From Cyanobium sp. T1B-Tous (GTDB lineage Bacteria > Cyanobacteriota > Cyanobacteriia > PCC-6307 > Cyanobiaceae), in contig NZ_JAGQBE010000004.1 in assembly GCF_024345475.1 (NCBI RefSeq), positions 1-64,000 of the forward strand: a DNA stretch of 64,000 nucleotides, in the 5' to 3' direction. Shown here in pieces: positions 17,413 through 28,099 of the stretch. A model generated the notes under the pieces. That model was given only the letters and a program-made list of their open reading frames with translations, made no database searches and was not told the DNA's origin. The position numbers were made by a program, and so were the translations under genes. The number at the start of each line of letters is the position of its first letter. The stretch's first letter is position 1.

Positions 17413-18618
17413 ATGCAAGTGCCCCCCTTCAGCCTCAGTGAGCAGATCCAGGAGCTGGGTGCAGCTCTCGATCAGGCCGTGCTGGAGGTGTTGCGCAGTG
17501 GTCAATACATCGGCGGCGCCACGATTGCCCGCTTTGAAGCCGACTTCGCCACGGCCTGTGGCGTTCCCCACGCCATCGGCTGCAACAGCGGCACCGATGC
17601 CCTGATCCTGGCCCTGCGGGCCCTGGGCATCGGCCCTGGGGATGAGGTGATCACCGCCTCCTTCAGCTTTTTCGCCACCGCCGAAGCCATCAGCGCCGTG
17701 GGTGCCACGCCGGTGTTTGTGGATGTGGAGGAGAGCAGCTACCTGATCGATCTCGACCAGCTGGAAGCGGCCATCACCCCCGCCACCCGGGCGCTGCTGC
17801 CGGTGCATCTGTTCGGTCGCCCCGTCGACATGGAGCGGGTGTGTGCGATCGCCGCCCGTCATGGGCTCAAGGTGATTGAAGACTGTGCCCAGGCCACGGG
17901 AGCCAGCTGGGCCGGCCGTCCCGTGGGCAGCTGGGGGGATGCGGGCTGCTTCAGTTTCTTCCCCACCAAGAATCTCGGTGCCGGCGGGGATGGGGGCGCG
18001 ATCACCTGTCGGGATGCCGAGCTGGCCCAGGCCATCCGTGAGCTGGCGGTGCACGGCATGCCCCGCCGCTACCTCCACACGGCGCTCGGCTACAACAGCC
18101 GCCTCGACGCCATCCAGGCGGCCGTTCTCAACGTCAAGCTGCCCCATCTGCCCCGCTGGGTCGAGCGCCGCGGTGCCATTGCCCGCCATTACCGCGAGCA
18201 CCTGGTGGCCCTGGGCGCCGTGGCCTTGCCGGAAGCCGGCCCCGCGGGTCATAGCTGGAACCAATTCGTGCTGCGGGTGCCCCAGTGCCCCGGTGCCCGG
18301 GCCTGCGAGGCGGCGCCCGGAACCTGTGTGCCCTCGTCCGACAGCGCCACCTTCGCCCTCCCCGAGGCCTGCTGCCGCGACTGGCTCAAGCAGCAGCTGC
18401 AGGACGCCGGCGTCAGCACGATCATCTACTACCCCATCCCCATCCACCGCCAGCCGGCCTACGACGGGCTGGGCTACGGCCCGGGGTCCCTGCCGATCAC
18501 TGAGCGCCTCTGCAGTGAGGTGCTCAGCCTGCCGATCTTCCCCGAACTCACCGACGCGCAGCAGCAGCGGGTGATTGAGGTGCTCCGCAGCGTGGTGGGG
18601 CAACCCATCGCGGTTTGA
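17413..18618 (+). CDS. DegT/DnrJ/EryC1/StrS-type sugar aminotransferase
   Basis: This PLP enzyme of 401 residues probably aminates a nucleotide-linked keto sugar. The fold signatures are VLRSGQYIGGATIARFE, GCNSGTDALILALRALGIG, DCAQATGASW and FSFFPTKNLGAGGDGGAI, where the Lys of PTKNLG should bind PLP. Unusually, residues of about 290-322 form a cysteine-rich insertion (CPGARACEAAPGTCVPSSD, then EACC) between the conserved NQFVLRVP strand and RDWLKQQL. The end YYPIPIHRQPAY is typical. ATG 17413 is preferred to the TTG 9 bp upstream. Partner dehydratase genes are not adjacent. Confidence 0.88.
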   Translation: MQVPPFSLSEQIQELGAALDQAVLEVLRSGQYIGGATIARFEADFATACGVPHAIGCNSGTDALILALRALGIGPGDEVITASFSFFATAEAISAVGATPVFVDVEESSYLIDLDQLEAAITPATRALLPVHLFGRPVDMERVCAIAARHGLKVIEDCAQATGASWAGRPVGSWGDAGCFSFFPTKNLGAGGDGGAITCRDAELAQAIRELAVHGMPRRYLHTALGYNSRLDAIQAAVLNVKLPHLPRWVERRGAIARHYREHLVALGAVALPEAGPAGHSWNQFVLRVPQCPGARACEAAPGTCVPSSDSATFALPEACCRDWLKQQLQDAGVSTIIYYPIPIHRQPAYDGLGYGPGSLPITERLCSEVLSLPIFPELTDAQQQRVIEVLRSVVGQPIAV

Positions 18619-18630
18619 GCGCTGCTTGGA

Positions 18631-20103
18631 TCAGGTCTTGATCGTGGCGTAGAGGGCCTTGAATCGGGCCTGCTGGGTTTTGTGGTTCACCAAGGGCGCC
18701 GGGTAGCCCCGGCGCTCCAGCGGGGCGATCTCGCCACTGAGTAGGTCGCGGGTGCTCACGTGGCGCAGTTCCGGCAGCCAGGTGCGGATGTAGGTGCCCT
18801 CGGGATCGAACTTGCTGGCCTGGGTGGCCGGGTTGAAGATGCGCAGGGGCTTGGGGTCCATGCCGCTGCTGGCGCTCCACTGCCAGCCGCCGTTGTTGGC
18901 GGCCAGGTCGCCATCCACCAAACGCGCCATGAAGGCGGCTTCCCCCCAGCGCCAGTCGCAGATCAGGTCCTTCACCAGGAAGGACGCCACGATCATCCGG
19001 CAGCGGTTGTGCATCCAGCCGCTGGCGTTGAGCTGGCGCATGGCCGCATCGATGATCGGCATGCCCGTGAGCCCTTCTCGCCAGGCCTCAAGCCAGTCCT
19101 GGTCGTTGTCCCATGGGAAGGCCCGCCACTGGGGCCGGTAGGGGCCGCCTGCCAGCTCCGGGAAATGGAACAGGGCCTGCTGGTAAAACTCGCGCCAGGC
19201 CAGCTCCTGCTCCCACACCTGGATCGACTGCCGCTCCTCCTCGCTGCGGGCCAGCGAGCGGGCCTGCTGGGCGGCCCCCCAGGCCTGGCGGGGGCTGAGC
19301 GTGCCGAACTTGAGGGCGGCGCTGAGGGCCGAGGTGCCCGCCTCCCCAGGGATGTTGCGGCCCGGTTCGTAGCCCAGTAGGGGGATGGAGCGGCCATCCC
19401 CATCGCAGAAGGCCCGCAGCTGCTCCAGGGCCGCCCGTTCGCCGGGGCGGCAGGGGCAGAGCTCGGCGCCGCTAAAGCCATGCTCCAACTCCGGGCTGGC
19501 GAGCGGCAGAGCCTTCAGGGCCTGGGCCAGCTGGCCGGAATCGCAATCGATCAGGGAACGCGGCGGCGGCAGGGGATCCAGACCACCCGAGGCGGCCGAA
19601 CCCAGGGCGCTGGCTTGCTCCACCTGGCCGCGCCAGTTGCGCCAGAAGGGGCCGTAGACCCGATACGGGTCGCCGCTGCCGGTTTTCAGGGCTTCCGGGG
19701 GGATCAGCAGCTGGTCCCAATCGGCCAGCACCTTGCGCCCCTCCGCCTGCAGGGCCCGCGCCACCCGCCGGTCGCGCTCCCGTCCGAATGGCTCCACGTC
19801 CCGGTTCCAGGCCACCACGTCGGCGCCGATCGCGCTGGCCAGGCGGGCCAGGAGTTCGGCCGGATCCCCGCGGAGCACCACCAGCCGGCTGCCGGCCTGC
19901 TGCCAGCTCTGCTCCAGCTCCCGCAGGCTCTCAGAGAGAAACCACAGCCGTGCCGGCGCCATGGTGCGGTCCGAGAGGATGGCTGGATCCAGCACGAACA
20001 CGCCGGTGACGGCCGGGGTGGTGGCGGCCGCAGCAGCCAGGCCCCGGTTGTCCGCCAGGCGCAGGTCGCGGCGGTGCCAGAACAGCCAGCGGGGTGGAGT
20101 CAT
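18631..20103 (-). CDS. phrA: deoxyribodipyrimidine photolyase (class I, CPD)
   Basis: The enzyme repairs UV-induced cyclobutane dimers using blue light. The protein has 490 residues in canonical order: the antenna domain begins RWLFWHRRDLRLADNRGL, and the FAD domain contains ELAWREFYQQALFHFPEL, IDAAMRQLNASGWMHNRCRM, VDGDLAANNGGWQWSAS and LRIFNPATQASKFDP. It overlaps the upstream Nudix gene as TGATG (20103 shared). Together with the split photolyase at 15-16.3 kb, it gives the window two separate members of this superfamily. Confidence 0.95.
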   Translation of the reverse strand: MTPPRWLFWHRRDLRLADNRGLAAAAATTPAVTGVFVLDPAILSDRTMAPARLWFLSESLRELEQSWQQAGSRLVVLRGDPAELLARLASAIGADVVAWNRDVEPFGRERDRRVARALQAEGRKVLADWDQLLIPPEALKTGSGDPYRVYGPFWRNWRGQVEQASALGSAASGGLDPLPPPRSLIDCDSGQLAQALKALPLASPELEHGFSGAELCPCRPGERAALEQLRAFCDGDGRSIPLLGYEPGRNIPGEAGTSALSAALKFGTLSPRQAWGAAQQARSLARSEEERQSIQVWEQELAWREFYQQALFHFPELAGGPYRPQWRAFPWDNDQDWLEAWREGLTGMPIIDAAMRQLNASGWMHNRCRMIVASFLVKDLICDWRWGEAAFMARLVDGDLAANNGGWQWSASSGMDPKPLRIFNPATQASKFDPEGTYIRTWLPELRHVSTRDLLSGEIAPLERRGYPAPLVNHKTQQARFKALYATIKT

Positions 20104-20663
20104 CAGAGGCCCAGCAGTTGCTTGGCCCGCAGCCAGGCGGTCACGCTCTTGCCGTCGAGATATTCGTTGCCGCTGGCCAGGGCTGCATCGAGTTCGGCCG
20201 GTTCCATCAACAGCACCTCCAGGTCCTCGTCGTCGTCGCCGGCGGGGGGCTCGGCCAGGGGGCTGAGTTCGCGGGCCAGGAACAGGTGGATCACCTCATC
20301 GGAGTAGCCCGGGCACGGCAACATCGCCCCCAGGGCATCCCAGCGGCTGGCGCTGTAGCCGGCCTCCTCCTGGAGCTCCCGCTGCATGGTGCTGAGGGGA
20401 TCCTCGCCGTCATCGAGGGTGCCGGCGGGAAATTCCAGCAGCCGGGTGGCCACGGCGAACCGATACTGGCGCAGCAGCACCACCCGGCCGTCGTCGAGCA
20501 CGGGTACGGCGAGGGAGGCGCCGGGGTGGCGGATCAGGCCGAAGCTGCCCACCACGCCCATCGGCAGCTCGACCCGGTTCACCTCAAAGCGGATCTTGCG
20601 GGCCTCGAGCACCGCGGTCGTTTCCAGGTGGCGCGCGGGCTCAGGAGCGGGGAGGGGCGCCAT
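20103..20663 (-). CDS. Nudix hydrolase, ADP-ribose pyrophosphatase-like
   Basis: The 186-residue protein contains a complete Nudix box, GTLDDGEDPLSTMQRELQEE with AGY after it, near residues 80-102. VLLRQYRFAVATRLLEFPAG before it and the CPGYSDEVIHLFLARELSP stretch after it are typical of the ADP-ribose or nucleoside-diphosphate-sugar pyrophosphatase subgroup. It probably clears ADP-ribose or similar metabolites in the cytosol. It lies between folK and the photolyase on the same strand, overlapping the latter by one base. Confidence 0.88.
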   Translation of the reverse strand: MAPLPAPEPARHLETTAVLEARKIRFEVNRVELPMGVVGSFGLIRHPGASLAVPVLDDGRVVLLRQYRFAVATRLLEFPAGTLDDGEDPLSTMQRELQEEAGYSASRWDALGAMLPCPGYSDEVIHLFLARELSPLAEPPAGDDDEDLEVLLMEPAELDAALASGNEYLDGKSVTAWLRAKQLLGL

Positions 20664-20717
20664 GGGCGAGCGGTGATTGCAGCAGTGCGGTCAGCATCGC
20701 GCAGGGATGGCTGCTGT

Positions 20718-21329
20718 TCACCCACCCCGCTTGCCCTCCAGCTGCTCGGGCCAGCCGGCTCGACCGGGGAGGGCCATCGCCGTGCCGCCGGGCCCGAGGG
20801 CTGCACGTCCCAGCGCCGCACCGAGGTTCGGATCCAGGGCCGCCAGCGGGGCCAGCACGAAGTCCCGCTCGCGCCACAGGGGATGGGGCAGGTGCAGTCG
20901 GGGGGTCTGGCAGCGCAGATCTCCCCACCACAGCAGGTCGAGGTCGAGGCTGCGGGGTGCCCAGCGTTCGTGGCGCTCCCGGCCAAAGTGCTGTTCCAGT
21001 CCTTGCAACTGCTCCAGCAGTGCCTCGGCTGCTTTGGTGTGGGGGGGGCTGGGGCCATCCACCAGCACCACGGCATTGAGGTAGTTGGGTTGGCCCGGGG
21101 GGCCGCCGACGGGTTGGGTTTCGAACAGGGGCGACCAGCGAAAGGTTGCTGGTTCCCCTGGGGGCGGTAGGCCCTCCCGCCACTCCTGCACCCTGGCCTC
21201 GAGCAGGGGCCGTACGGCGATCAGGGTGGTGAGCGGGCTGCCACCGGGGCCCGGCAGGTTGGCTCCCAGGGCAATGGCCAGGGTCGCCGAGGCGCCTGGG
21301 CCGGTCTGATCAGCGAGACTGGCGCGCAC
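20718..21329 (-). CDS. folK: 2-amino-4-hydroxy-6-hydroxymethyldihydropteridine diphosphokinase
   Basis: FolK transfers pyrophosphate from ATP to the pterin in folate synthesis. The protein shows [20 protein letters not shown] at the N-terminus, [12 protein letters not shown], and the hallmark [17 protein letters not shown]. It ends in the [17 protein letters not shown] motif. The start is uncertain: GTG 21329 gives 203 residues and leaves 23 bp before the divergent chlD start; the longer open frame would overlap chlD. Family enzymes begin only a few residues before the ALGAN strand, so the first 15 residues may be an extension. Confidence 0.87.
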   Translation of the reverse strand: MRASLADQTGPGASATLAIALGANLPGPGGSPLTTLIAVRPLLEARVQEWREGLPPPGEPATFRWSPLFETQPVGGPPGQPNYLNAVVLVDGPSPPHTKAAEALLEQLQGLEQHFGRERHERWAPRSLDLDLLWWGDLRCQTPRLHLPHPLWRERDFVLAPLAALDPNLGAALGRAALGPGGTAMALPGRAGWPEQLEGKRGG

Positions 21330-21352
21330 GTGAATCGGACCCGGGCCTCCCC

Positions 21353-23506
21353 ATGGTTGCAAGCGGATCGACGCCCGGCGCCACCGCCACCAGCAGCGAT
21401 ATCGCATCGAGGGCCTTCCCCCTGGCTGCCATCACCGGCCACGGCACCCTCAAGCTGGCCCTGCTGCTGGCGGCCGTGGATCCGGGCCTGGGGGGGGTGG
21501 TGATCGCGGGCGGCCGCGGCACCGGCAAGTCCGTGCTGGCGCGAGGTCTCCATGCCCTGCTGCCCCCGATCGATGTGCTCGATCTGGGTGCCTCCGCTCC
21601 CGGCCAGCCCGCCCCCGCCGCGCTCAACATCGATCCCCAGCGCCCCGACGACTGGGACGCCGTCACCTGCGCCCGGCTCACCGAGCTCGGTGCCGATCCC
21701 ACGGGTGCCGACGCCCAGGCCCTGCTGCCCACGCGGGTGATTCCGGCTCCCTTCGTGCAGGTGCCCCTCGGCATCACCGAAGACCGGCTGGTGGGCTCCG
21801 TGGATGTCACGGCCTCTCTGGCCAGCGGCCAGGCGGTGTTCCAACCCGGCCTGCTGGCGGAAGCCCACCGGGGCGTGCTCTACGTCGATGAGCTCAACCT
21901 GCTCGACGACAACATCACCAACCTGCTGCTGGCGGCGGTGGGCTCCGGCGAGAACCGCATCGAGCGCGAGGGCCTCAGCCTCAGCCATCCTTGCCGCTGC
22001 CTGCTGATCGCCACCTACAACCCCGAGGAGGGGGTGGTGCGCGATCACCTGCTGGATCGCTTCGCCATCTGCCTGAGTGCCAACCAGGCGTTGGAGCTCG
22101 AGCAGCGGGTGGCGATCACCCGCAGCGCCATCGGCCACGCCGAATCGAGCGAGCAGTTCCGCCAGACCTGGCAGGAGGAGACCGACGCCCTCGCCACCCA
22201 GCTGCTCCTGGCGCGCCAGTGGCTGCCGGATGTCCAGATCTCCCGCGAACAGATCACCTATCTGGTGGCCGAGGCCCTGCGCGGCGGCGTGGAGGGCCAC
22301 CGCAGCGAGCTCTATGCCGTGCGGGTCGCCCGCGCCCATGCCGCCCTCAGTGGCCGCGACCGGGTGGAAGCCGACGACCTGCAGGTGGCCGTGCGGTTGG
22401 TGATCGCGCCGCGGGCGCTGCAGCTGCCGCCCCCCGATCCCGACCAGCCGCTGGAACCGCCACCGCCACCCCCGCCCCCGCCCCAAGGCGAGCAGGAGCC
22501 CGAGCAGCCCGAGCCCCCCGACAACGAGCAGGAGCCCGACGAGCCCGAGGACGACAACGAAGACGACAACGACCAGGAGGAGGACACCCCCGAGGATCAG
22601 GCACCCCCCCAGGTGCCTGAGGAGTTCCTGCTGGATCCGGAGGCCCTCGCCATCGACCCCGACCTGCTGCTGTTCAATGCCGGCAAGGCCAAGAGTGGCG
22701 GCAGCGGTAGCCGGGCCGTGGTGTACAGCGATTCCCGCGGCCGCTACGTCAAGCCGATGCTGCCCCGTGGCCCCGTGAAGCGCATCGCCGTGGATGCCAC
22801 CCTGCGGGCGGCGGCGCCCTATCAGAAATCCCGCCGCGAGCGCGAACCCCATCGCACCGTGATCGTCGAAGACGGCGATCTGCGGGCGAAGCAACTGCAG
22901 CGCAAGGCCGGGGCCCTGGTGATCTTTTTGGTGGATGCCAGTGGCTCGATGGCCCTCAATCGCATGCAGAGTGCCAAGGGCGCCGTGATCCGGCTGCTCA
23001 CCGAGGCCTACGAAAACCGCGATGAAGTGGCCCTGATCCCCTTCCGCGGCGAACAGGCTGAGGTGCTGCTCCCCCCCACCCGCTCGATCACCGCCGCGCG
23101 CCGTCGCCTGGAATCGATGCCCTGCGGCGGCGGCTCACCGCTGGCCCACGGCCTCTCCCAGGCCGCCCGGGTGGGGGCCAATGCTCTGGCCACCGGCGAC
23201 CTGGGCCAGGTGGTGGTGGTGGCCATCACCGATGGCCGCGGCAACGTGCCCCTCAGCCGCTCCCTCGGCCAGCCCCAGCTGGAGGGCGAGGAGCCGGTGG
23301 ACCTCAAGGAGGAGGTGAAGCAGGTGGCCAGCAAATACCGGGCCCTGGGCCTGAAGCTCCTGGTGATCGACACCGAGCGCAAGTTCATCGGCAGTGGCAT
23401 GGGCAAGGATCTCGCCGAGGCCGCTGGCGGCAAATACGTGCAGCTGCCCAAGGCCAGCGATCAGGCCATCGCCGCCATTGCCATGGAGGCGATCAGCGGG
23501 GTTTAG
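21353..23506 (+). CDS. chlD: magnesium-protoporphyrin chelatase subunit D
   Basis: ChlD works with ChlI and ChlH to insert Mg into protoporphyrin IX for chlorophyll. The 717-residue protein has an AAA+ domain (about residues 20-330) with [14 protein letters not shown] and [15 protein letters not shown] proline-rich then strongly acidic linker follows (about residues 360-420; [10 protein letters not shown], then [20 protein letters not shown]). The C-terminal von Willebrand A domain has the MIDAS motif [17 protein letters not shown] near residue 528. The linker is typical of ChlD. The gene overlaps the convergent MlaD gene by 14 bp. Confidence 0.96.
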   Translation: MVASGSTPGATATSSDIASRAFPLAAITGHGTLKLALLLAAVDPGLGGVVIAGGRGTGKSVLARGLHALLPPIDVLDLGASAPGQPAPAALNIDPQRPDDWDAVTCARLTELGADPTGADAQALLPTRVIPAPFVQVPLGITEDRLVGSVDVTASLASGQAVFQPGLLAEAHRGVLYVDELNLLDDNITNLLLAAVGSGENRIEREGLSLSHPCRCLLIATYNPEEGVVRDHLLDRFAICLSANQALELEQRVAITRSAIGHAESSEQFRQTWQEETDALATQLLLARQWLPDVQISREQITYLVAEALRGGVEGHRSELYAVRVARAHAALSGRDRVEADDLQVAVRLVIAPRALQLPPPDPDQPLEPPPPPPPPPQGEQEPEQPEPPDNEQEPDEPEDDNEDDNDQEEDTPEDQAPPQVPEEFLLDPEALAIDPDLLLFNAGKAKSGGSGSRAVVYSDSRGRYVKPMLPRGPVKRIAVDATLRAAAPYQKSRREREPHRTVIVEDGDLRAKQLQRKAGALVIFLVDASGSMALNRMQSAKGAVIRLLTEAYENRDEVALIPFRGEQAEVLLPPTRSITAARRRLESMPCGGGSPLAHGLSQAARVGANALATGDLGQVVVVAITDGRGNVPLSRSLGQPQLEGEEPVDLKEEVKQVASKYRALGLKLLVIDTERKFIGSGMGKDLAEAAGGKYVQLPKASDQAIAAIAMEAISGV

Positions 23507-24419
23507 CGGCGCCTGCTGCGCGGGCCGCCTTGTCCCGTTCCACTCCGGTCTGGGCGGGGTACAGCTCGTCGAAGAATTTGCCCAGGCCCACGGCCACGCT
23601 GCGGATGCCGTCCATGAAGCGGGGATCGTCGGTGAGTTTGGTCACATCACCCCCCACCGCATTCCATTTGGCGGTGAGCTGTTCCGCGTTGCTCACGGTG
23701 GTCTGCAGCTCCTGCAGCGTTTTGGGATTGTCCAGGGCGGCCAGCAGCTGCTTCAGGTGGGCGCTGCTGCTGTTGAGGTTGGTGATCGTGGGCTGGGCCG
23801 ACTTCACCGTGGATTCCAGCTCTTTGGCCAGCGCTTGGCCATCCTTCATGAAGGCGGAGGTGTCCTTGGCCGTGCGATCAAAGCTGCTCGCGGCCGTAGA
23901 CACCTTGCTCAGCAGTTTCATCTGGTCCGTTTCCACCAGCATCTTGTGCATCAGCGTCGTCACGCTGCTGAGGCTCGGCCCCTGAACGCCGGCGATGGTG
24001 GCCCCATTGCAGAGGGCCAGGGAGGGGTTGCAGGCCTTGGAGCGGGGATTCGGCGATCCCGCCGGTAGGGCTTTGCCCGCGCTGATCAGGGCGACTTCCG
24101 CTTCCCCGCCCAAGAGGGAGGCTTCGCCGATCTCAGCCATGGCGGGCAGGGCCAGATTGAGGTCGGGATGGTTGATTTCCAGCTCGGCAATCACCGCCTC
24201 CGGGGTGACCCGCACCTTTCGCACGCTGCCCACCAGCACTCCCCGATACACCACGGGAGAGCGCTCGGCCAGCCCTTCGGCTTCCTCGAAGCTGGCGTTC
24301 ACCGTCCAGTTCTGACGGCCTAGGGAAATGCCGCGCAGCCAGAAGGACAGCCCCACTGCGCTGGCGATGGCGGCCAGCAGGGAGAAGCCGACGATCGCTT
24401 CACGGATACTGCGGCGCAT
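23493..24419 (-). CDS. MlaD/MCE-domain lipid-transport protein
   Basis: The 308-residue protein has one N-terminal membrane anchor ([21 protein letters not shown]) followed by an MCE domain (about residues 37-120, [30 protein letters not shown]). A long helical region rich in Ser, Thr and Lys follows ([20 protein letters not shown] onward). MCE proteins bridge the periplasm to move phospholipids or related lipids; plant TGD2 is the plastid counterpart. The ATP-binding partner lies 4 bp upstream on the same strand; the permease is not in the window. Confidence 0.9.
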   Translation of the reverse strand: MRRSIREAIVGFSLLAAIASAVGLSFWLRGISLGRQNWTVNASFEEAEGLAERSPVVYRGVLVGSVRKVRVTPEAVIAELEINHPDLNLALPAMAEIGEASLLGGEAEVALISAGKALPAGSPNPRSKACNPSLALCNGATIAGVQGPSLSSVTTLMHKMLVETDQMKLLSKVSTAASSFDRTAKDTSAFMKDGQALAKELESTVKSAQPTITNLNSSSAHLKQLLAALDNPKTLQELQTTVSNAEQLTAKWNAVGGDVTKLTDDPRFMDGIRSVAVGLGKFFDELYPAQTGVERDKAARAAGAAKPR

Positions 24420-24423
24420 CGAC

Positions 24424-25182
24424 TCAGAGCTCCGCCGGCTGCATCGGTCCGCGCAGACTACCGCTCCTGAACTGCACCACGTAGGGATCGTCGCAGCTGC
24501 GGTACTCCTCCACGGTGCCGTTCCAGCGGAATTGGCCGTCGTAAAGCAGCACCACGCGCTGCGCTGAGCGTTCGATGGTGCTGTGCACGTGGCTCACCAC
24601 CACGGAGGTGGCTCCCGCGACATCGGTGGTGCGCACGATCAGGTCTTCGATTCGGGTGCAGGCCACCGGGTCGAGTCCGGCGGTGGGTTCGTCAAACAGC
24701 AGCAGGGGCATCTGGTCCGTTGATTTGCCGGGATCGTCGATCAGGGCCCGGGCAAAGCTGACCCGCTTCTGCATGCCGCCGCTGAGTTCGCCGGGCAGCT
24801 GCTCTTCGATGCCCTGCAGTCCCACGGCATTGAGGGCGGCGCCCACCCGGTCGCGAATCTCCCGTTCGCTAAGGCGGCCGTAGCGGTAGAGAAGGAAACC
24901 AACGTTTTCGCGCACGGTGAGCGAGCCGAGCAGCGCTGGGTTCTGAAACACCAGTCGCACATCAGGTGGGGTGCGTTGATCCAGCCGCAGATAGGTCTGG
25001 GGGAGCCCGTAGAGGCTCAGGGATCCGGAGCTGGGCAGCTGCAGCCCGGCCAGCAGCCGCAGGATGGTCGACTTGCCGGCTCCGGACGGTCCGACCACCA
25101 CCAAGCGCTCCCCAGGGGCAATGCGCAGGTTGACGGCGTCCAGCACCCGGCGGCTGCCCCAGCGCACGCTGAGGTTGGCCAT
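24424..25182 (-). CDS. ABC transporter ATP-binding protein, MlaF-like
   Basis: This ATPase of the MCE lipid transporter has Walker A GPSGAGKSTILRLL near residue 31, the Q-loop VFQNPALLGSLTVRENV, the signature LSGGMQKRVSFARAL and Walker B LLLFDEPTAGLDP. The LSGGMQKR form of the signature is characteristic of MlaF/TGD3 proteins. With the MlaD gene directly downstream it should form an inner-membrane lipid importer or exporter. ATG 25182 gives 252 residues; the open frame continues upstream with a proline-rich stretch, so a somewhat longer N-terminus cannot be excluded. Confidence 0.88.
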   Translation of the reverse strand: MANLSVRWGSRRVLDAVNLRIAPGERLVVVGPSGAGKSTILRLLAGLQLPSSGSLSLYGLPQTYLRLDQRTPPDVRLVFQNPALLGSLTVRENVGFLLYRYGRLSEREIRDRVGAALNAVGLQGIEEQLPGELSGGMQKRVSFARALIDDPGKSTDQMPLLLFDEPTAGLDPVACTRIEDLIVRTTDVAGATSVVVSHVHSTIERSAQRVVLLYDGQFRWNGTVEEYRSCDDPYVVQFRSGSLRGPMQPAEL

Positions 25183-25419
25183 CTCCGCCAGAGGCTTGGG
25201 TTGGGGTGGCGTCGGGGTGGCCAGAACGGGGCGCAGCGGACCGACTCCACTCTGGCCCTTTGCGCCCGGGTTGGGCCTCCGTAAAGTTCAGCCACTTGCG
25301 GCAGCGTCCTCCCCCGCCCTTTGCGCCCCCCCGCTCCGGCTTCCCGATTGCGGCGATCCCGCCGACCGCTGCCGAAACCGGGCTGGCTGGGCCGCGGAGA
25401 TCTGCGCCAAAAAGATCTG

Positions 25420-26739
25420 ATGAGCCGCTCCCGCCGGGCGGCCCGCTGGCTGCAACCCGGGCTGGTGGTGAAGCGCTGGGTGCTCACCTCAGGCCTGGGC
25501 TTGCTGGTGGCCCTGCTCGGCGCGGCGGTGTGGGCCGATCTGCAGCCGATCTACTGGATGATTTCCAGCATTCAGTGGCTGCTGGCCCAGGTCACCGGGG
25601 TGTTGCCCCGCAAAATCACCGGGCCCCTGGTGCTGCTGGTGGGCGCCGTGTTGATCTGGCTTGGCCAAAGCCGCAGTTTTGGCTCCATCCAGCAGGCCCT
25701 GGCTCCGGAAAAGGACACCTTGCTGGTGGACGCCCTGCTCGCCCAGAGACGCCTCAACCGGGGGCCAAGCATCGTGGCGATCGGCGGTGGCACCGGGCTC
25801 TCCACCTTGCTTAGCGGGCTGAAGCGCTACAGCAGCAACCTCACCGCGATTGTCACGGTCGCCGACGACGGCGGCAGCAGTGGCGTGCTGCGCCGGGAAC
25901 TGGGGGTGCAGCCACCGGGGGACATTCGCAATTGCCTGGCCGCCCTGGCCCGGGAGGAACCCCTGCTCACCCGCTTGTTCCAGTACCGCTTCAAGGCGGG
26001 CAGTGGGTTGGAGGGTCACAGTTTCGGCAATCTGTTTCTCTCGGCCCTCACCGCCATCACCGGCAATCTCGAATCGGCCATCACCGCCAGCAGCCGGGTG
26101 CTGGCGGTGCAGGGGCAGGTGGTGCCCGCCACCAATGCGGATGTGCGGCTGTGGGCAGAGCTGGAGAACGGGGATCGGATTGAGGGGGAATCCAAGATCG
26201 GCCATGCGGCCAGCCCGATCGTGCGGCTGGGCTGCACGCCGGAGCGCCCGCCCGCCTTGCCCCGGGCCCTGGAGGCCATTGCCCATGCCGACCTCATCGT
26301 GCTCGGTCCGGGCAGTCTTTACACCTCCCTGCTGCCCAACTTGCTGGTGCCCGAGTTGGTGGAAGCCATCCGCCGCAGCAAGGCCCCCCGGCTGTACATC
26401 TGCAACCTGATGACCCAGCCCGGCGAAACCGATGGCCTGGATGTGGAAGGGCACCTGCGGGCCATTGAGGCCCAGCTGGCCAGTCTCGGTGTGGAGGAGC
26501 GTCTGTTCACCGCCGTGCTGGCCCAGGAGGATTTCGGCGATTCCCTCCTGGTGGACCATTACCGCCATCAGGGAGCTGAACCGGTGGCCTGTGATGTGCG
26601 CCAGTTGCGTCGTCAGGGCTATGACGTGACCCTGGCTCCCCTGCAGGGCGCCAGGCCTACAGCCACCCTCCGGCACGATCCGCGCAGCGTGGCTCTCGCC
26701 GTGATGCGTTTCTTCCGTAAGCACCAGCGAGGCGCCTAG
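25420..26739 (+). CDS. membrane-anchored YvcK/CofD-like gluconeogenesis factor
   Basis: The 439-residue protein has two N-terminal membrane segments (about residues 19-40 and 66-83) and then a YvcK/CofD domain with [62 protein letters not shown] and [16 protein letters not shown]. YvcK proteins bind UDP-sugars and affect cell-wall and central carbon metabolism in other bacteria; the membrane anchor is common in cyanobacteria. The ATG at 25420 follows a 237-bp gap in which no other gene was seen. The TAG overlaps the ndhJ stop by 4 bp (26736-26739). Confidence 0.9.
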   Translation: MSRSRRAARWLQPGLVVKRWVLTSGLGLLVALLGAAVWADLQPIYWMISSIQWLLAQVTGVLPRKITGPLVLLVGAVLIWLGQSRSFGSIQQALAPEKDTLLVDALLAQRRLNRGPSIVAIGGGTGLSTLLSGLKRYSSNLTAIVTVADDGGSSGVLRRELGVQPPGDIRNCLAALAREEPLLTRLFQYRFKAGSGLEGHSFGNLFLSALTAITGNLESAITASSRVLAVQGQVVPATNADVRLWAELENGDRIEGESKIGHAASPIVRLGCTPERPPALPRALEAIAHADLIVLGPGSLYTSLLPNLLVPELVEAIRRSKAPRLYICNLMTQPGETDGLDVEGHLRAIEAQLASLGVEERLFTAVLAQEDFGDSLLVDHYRHQGAEPVACDVRQLRRQGYDVTLAPLQGARPTATLRHDPRSVALAVMRFFRKHQRGA

Positions 26740-27347
26740 TAGGCGTCCTGCATTTCGTAGAAGTCGGGCTGCACGTAGTCCTTGCGCAGCGGGTAGCCCT
26801 TCCAGTCCTCCGGCATCAGCAGCCGTTTGGGGTGGGGGTGGCCCTCAAAGCGGATGCCGTACATGTCGAAGGTTTCCCGCTCCTGCCAGTCCGCGCCACG
26901 GAACAGGCCATAGAGGGTGGGGATGGTGAGGTCGCCATCGCGCTCCAGGAACACCTTGAGGCGGACCTCTTCCGGGGCTGCTCCAGCAGGCGGAGCTCCC
27001 GCGGTGCTGCGATCAGCCAGGTCGGCCAGCTTCACCAGGTGGTAGAAGCTCACCAGCCGGCCTCCGGGGCCTTCGTCGTAGCCGCCCTGGCATTGCAGGT
27101 AGTCGAAGCCCTGGGTTTTCAGGGCGGTGGCGATCACGGGCAGGAACAGCGGTTCGACGCCGATCATTTCCACACCGAGATGGTCGGTGCCCAGCGCAAC
27201 CTGGTCGAATCCCTGGCTGGTCAGCCAGGCGCCCACGGCCCCCGCAGCGGGAGACGCTGGACTCTGCAGCGCCATCGCTTCTGGAGCCGCAGCAGGGGTG
27301 GCCTGGGGTGATGGCTCAGGCGAGGGGATGGGGGTCTCTTCGGGCAT
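26736..27347 (-). CDS. ndhJ: NAD(P)H-quinone oxidoreductase subunit J
   Basis: NdhJ is a peripheral-arm subunit of the thylakoid NDH-1 complex, which returns electrons from ferredoxin to plastoquinone. The 203-residue protein has an alanine- and proline-rich N-terminal extension of about 35 residues. The conserved core follows with the hallmark [31 protein letters not shown] and C-terminal [15 protein letters not shown]. It is third in the minus-strand ndhC-ndhK-ndhJ operon, 11 bp after ndhK. Confidence 0.96.
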   Translation of the reverse strand: MPEETPIPSPEPSPQATPAAAPEAMALQSPASPAAGAVGAWLTSQGFDQVALGTDHLGVEMIGVEPLFLPVIATALKTQGFDYLQCQGGYDEGPGGRLVSFYHLVKLADLADRSTAGAPPAGAAPEEVRLKVFLERDGDLTIPTLYGLFRGADWQERETFDMYGIRFEGHPHPKRLLMPEDWKGYPLRKDYVQPDFYEMQDAY

Positions 27348-27358
27348 GACGGGGGCGC

Positions 27359-28096
27359 TCAGGCGTTGGCTTTGGCAGGGATGGCGGCTGCCGGAGCAGG
27401 CATCGGCAGGGCGCTGGCCGCAGCCAGGGCTTGCTTCTGGGTTTCGGCGGCGAGGTATTGGCCGTTGACGATGGGCTCCACCGCCTTCATCTGGTGGGAC
27501 ACCGTGCAGTAGCGGTGCGTCTGCTGGAGGTTGCCGCGCTCGGCCAAGGCCTCGTTGCCCACCTTCTTGCGCAGCTTGATCACCGCATCGAAGATCGCCT
27601 CCGGCCGGGGCGGGCAGCCGGGCAGGTAGAGATCCACGGGAATCAGTTTGTCCACGCCACGCACCGCGGTGGTGGAGTCGGCGGAGAACATGCCTCCGGT
27701 GATCGTGCAGGCCCCCATGGCGATCACGTACTTCGGCTCCGGCATTTGCTCGTAGAGGCGCACCAGGGCCGGGGCCATCTTCATGGTCACGGTGCCGGCC
27801 ACGATCAGCAGGTCGGCCTGGCGGGGGCTGGAACGGGGCACGAGCCCGAAACGGTCGAAGTCAAAGCGCGACCCGATCAGGGCCGCAAACTCGATGAAGC
27901 AGCAGGCGGTGCCGTAGAGCAGGGGCCAGAGGCTGCTGAGTCGGGCCCAGTTGTGGATGTCATCGAGGGTGGTCAGGATCACGTTCTCGGACAGGTCCGA
28001 GGTCACCGTGGGAGCCCCCACGGGATTGCAGCTGGCTGCCCGCAGATCCTTGAGGGCGTTGATGGAGAGGCTGTCAGCGGGAATCGTGTTGGTCAT
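27359..28096 (-). CDS. ndhK: NAD(P)H-quinone oxidoreductase subunit K
   Basis: NdhK carries the terminal [4Fe-4S] cluster (N2) of NDH-1 next to the plastoquinone site. The cluster ligands are visible in [29 protein letters not shown] and [16 protein letters not shown]. The 245-residue length includes an alanine-rich C-terminal tail common in picocyanobacteria. It follows ndhC with a 3-bp gap, and the order ndhC-K-J is the conserved cyanobacterial and chloroplast arrangement. Confidence 0.97.
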   Translation of the reverse strand: MTNTIPADSLSINALKDLRAASCNPVGAPTVTSDLSENVILTTLDDIHNWARLSSLWPLLYGTACCFIEFAALIGSRFDFDRFGLVPRSSPRQADLLIVAGTVTMKMAPALVRLYEQMPEPKYVIAMGACTITGGMFSADSTTAVRGVDKLIPVDLYLPGCPPRPEAIFDAVIKLRKKVGNEALAERGNLQQTHRYCTVSHQMKAVEPIVNGQYLAAETQKQALAAASALPMPAPAAAIPAKANA

Positions 28097-28099
28097 GGG

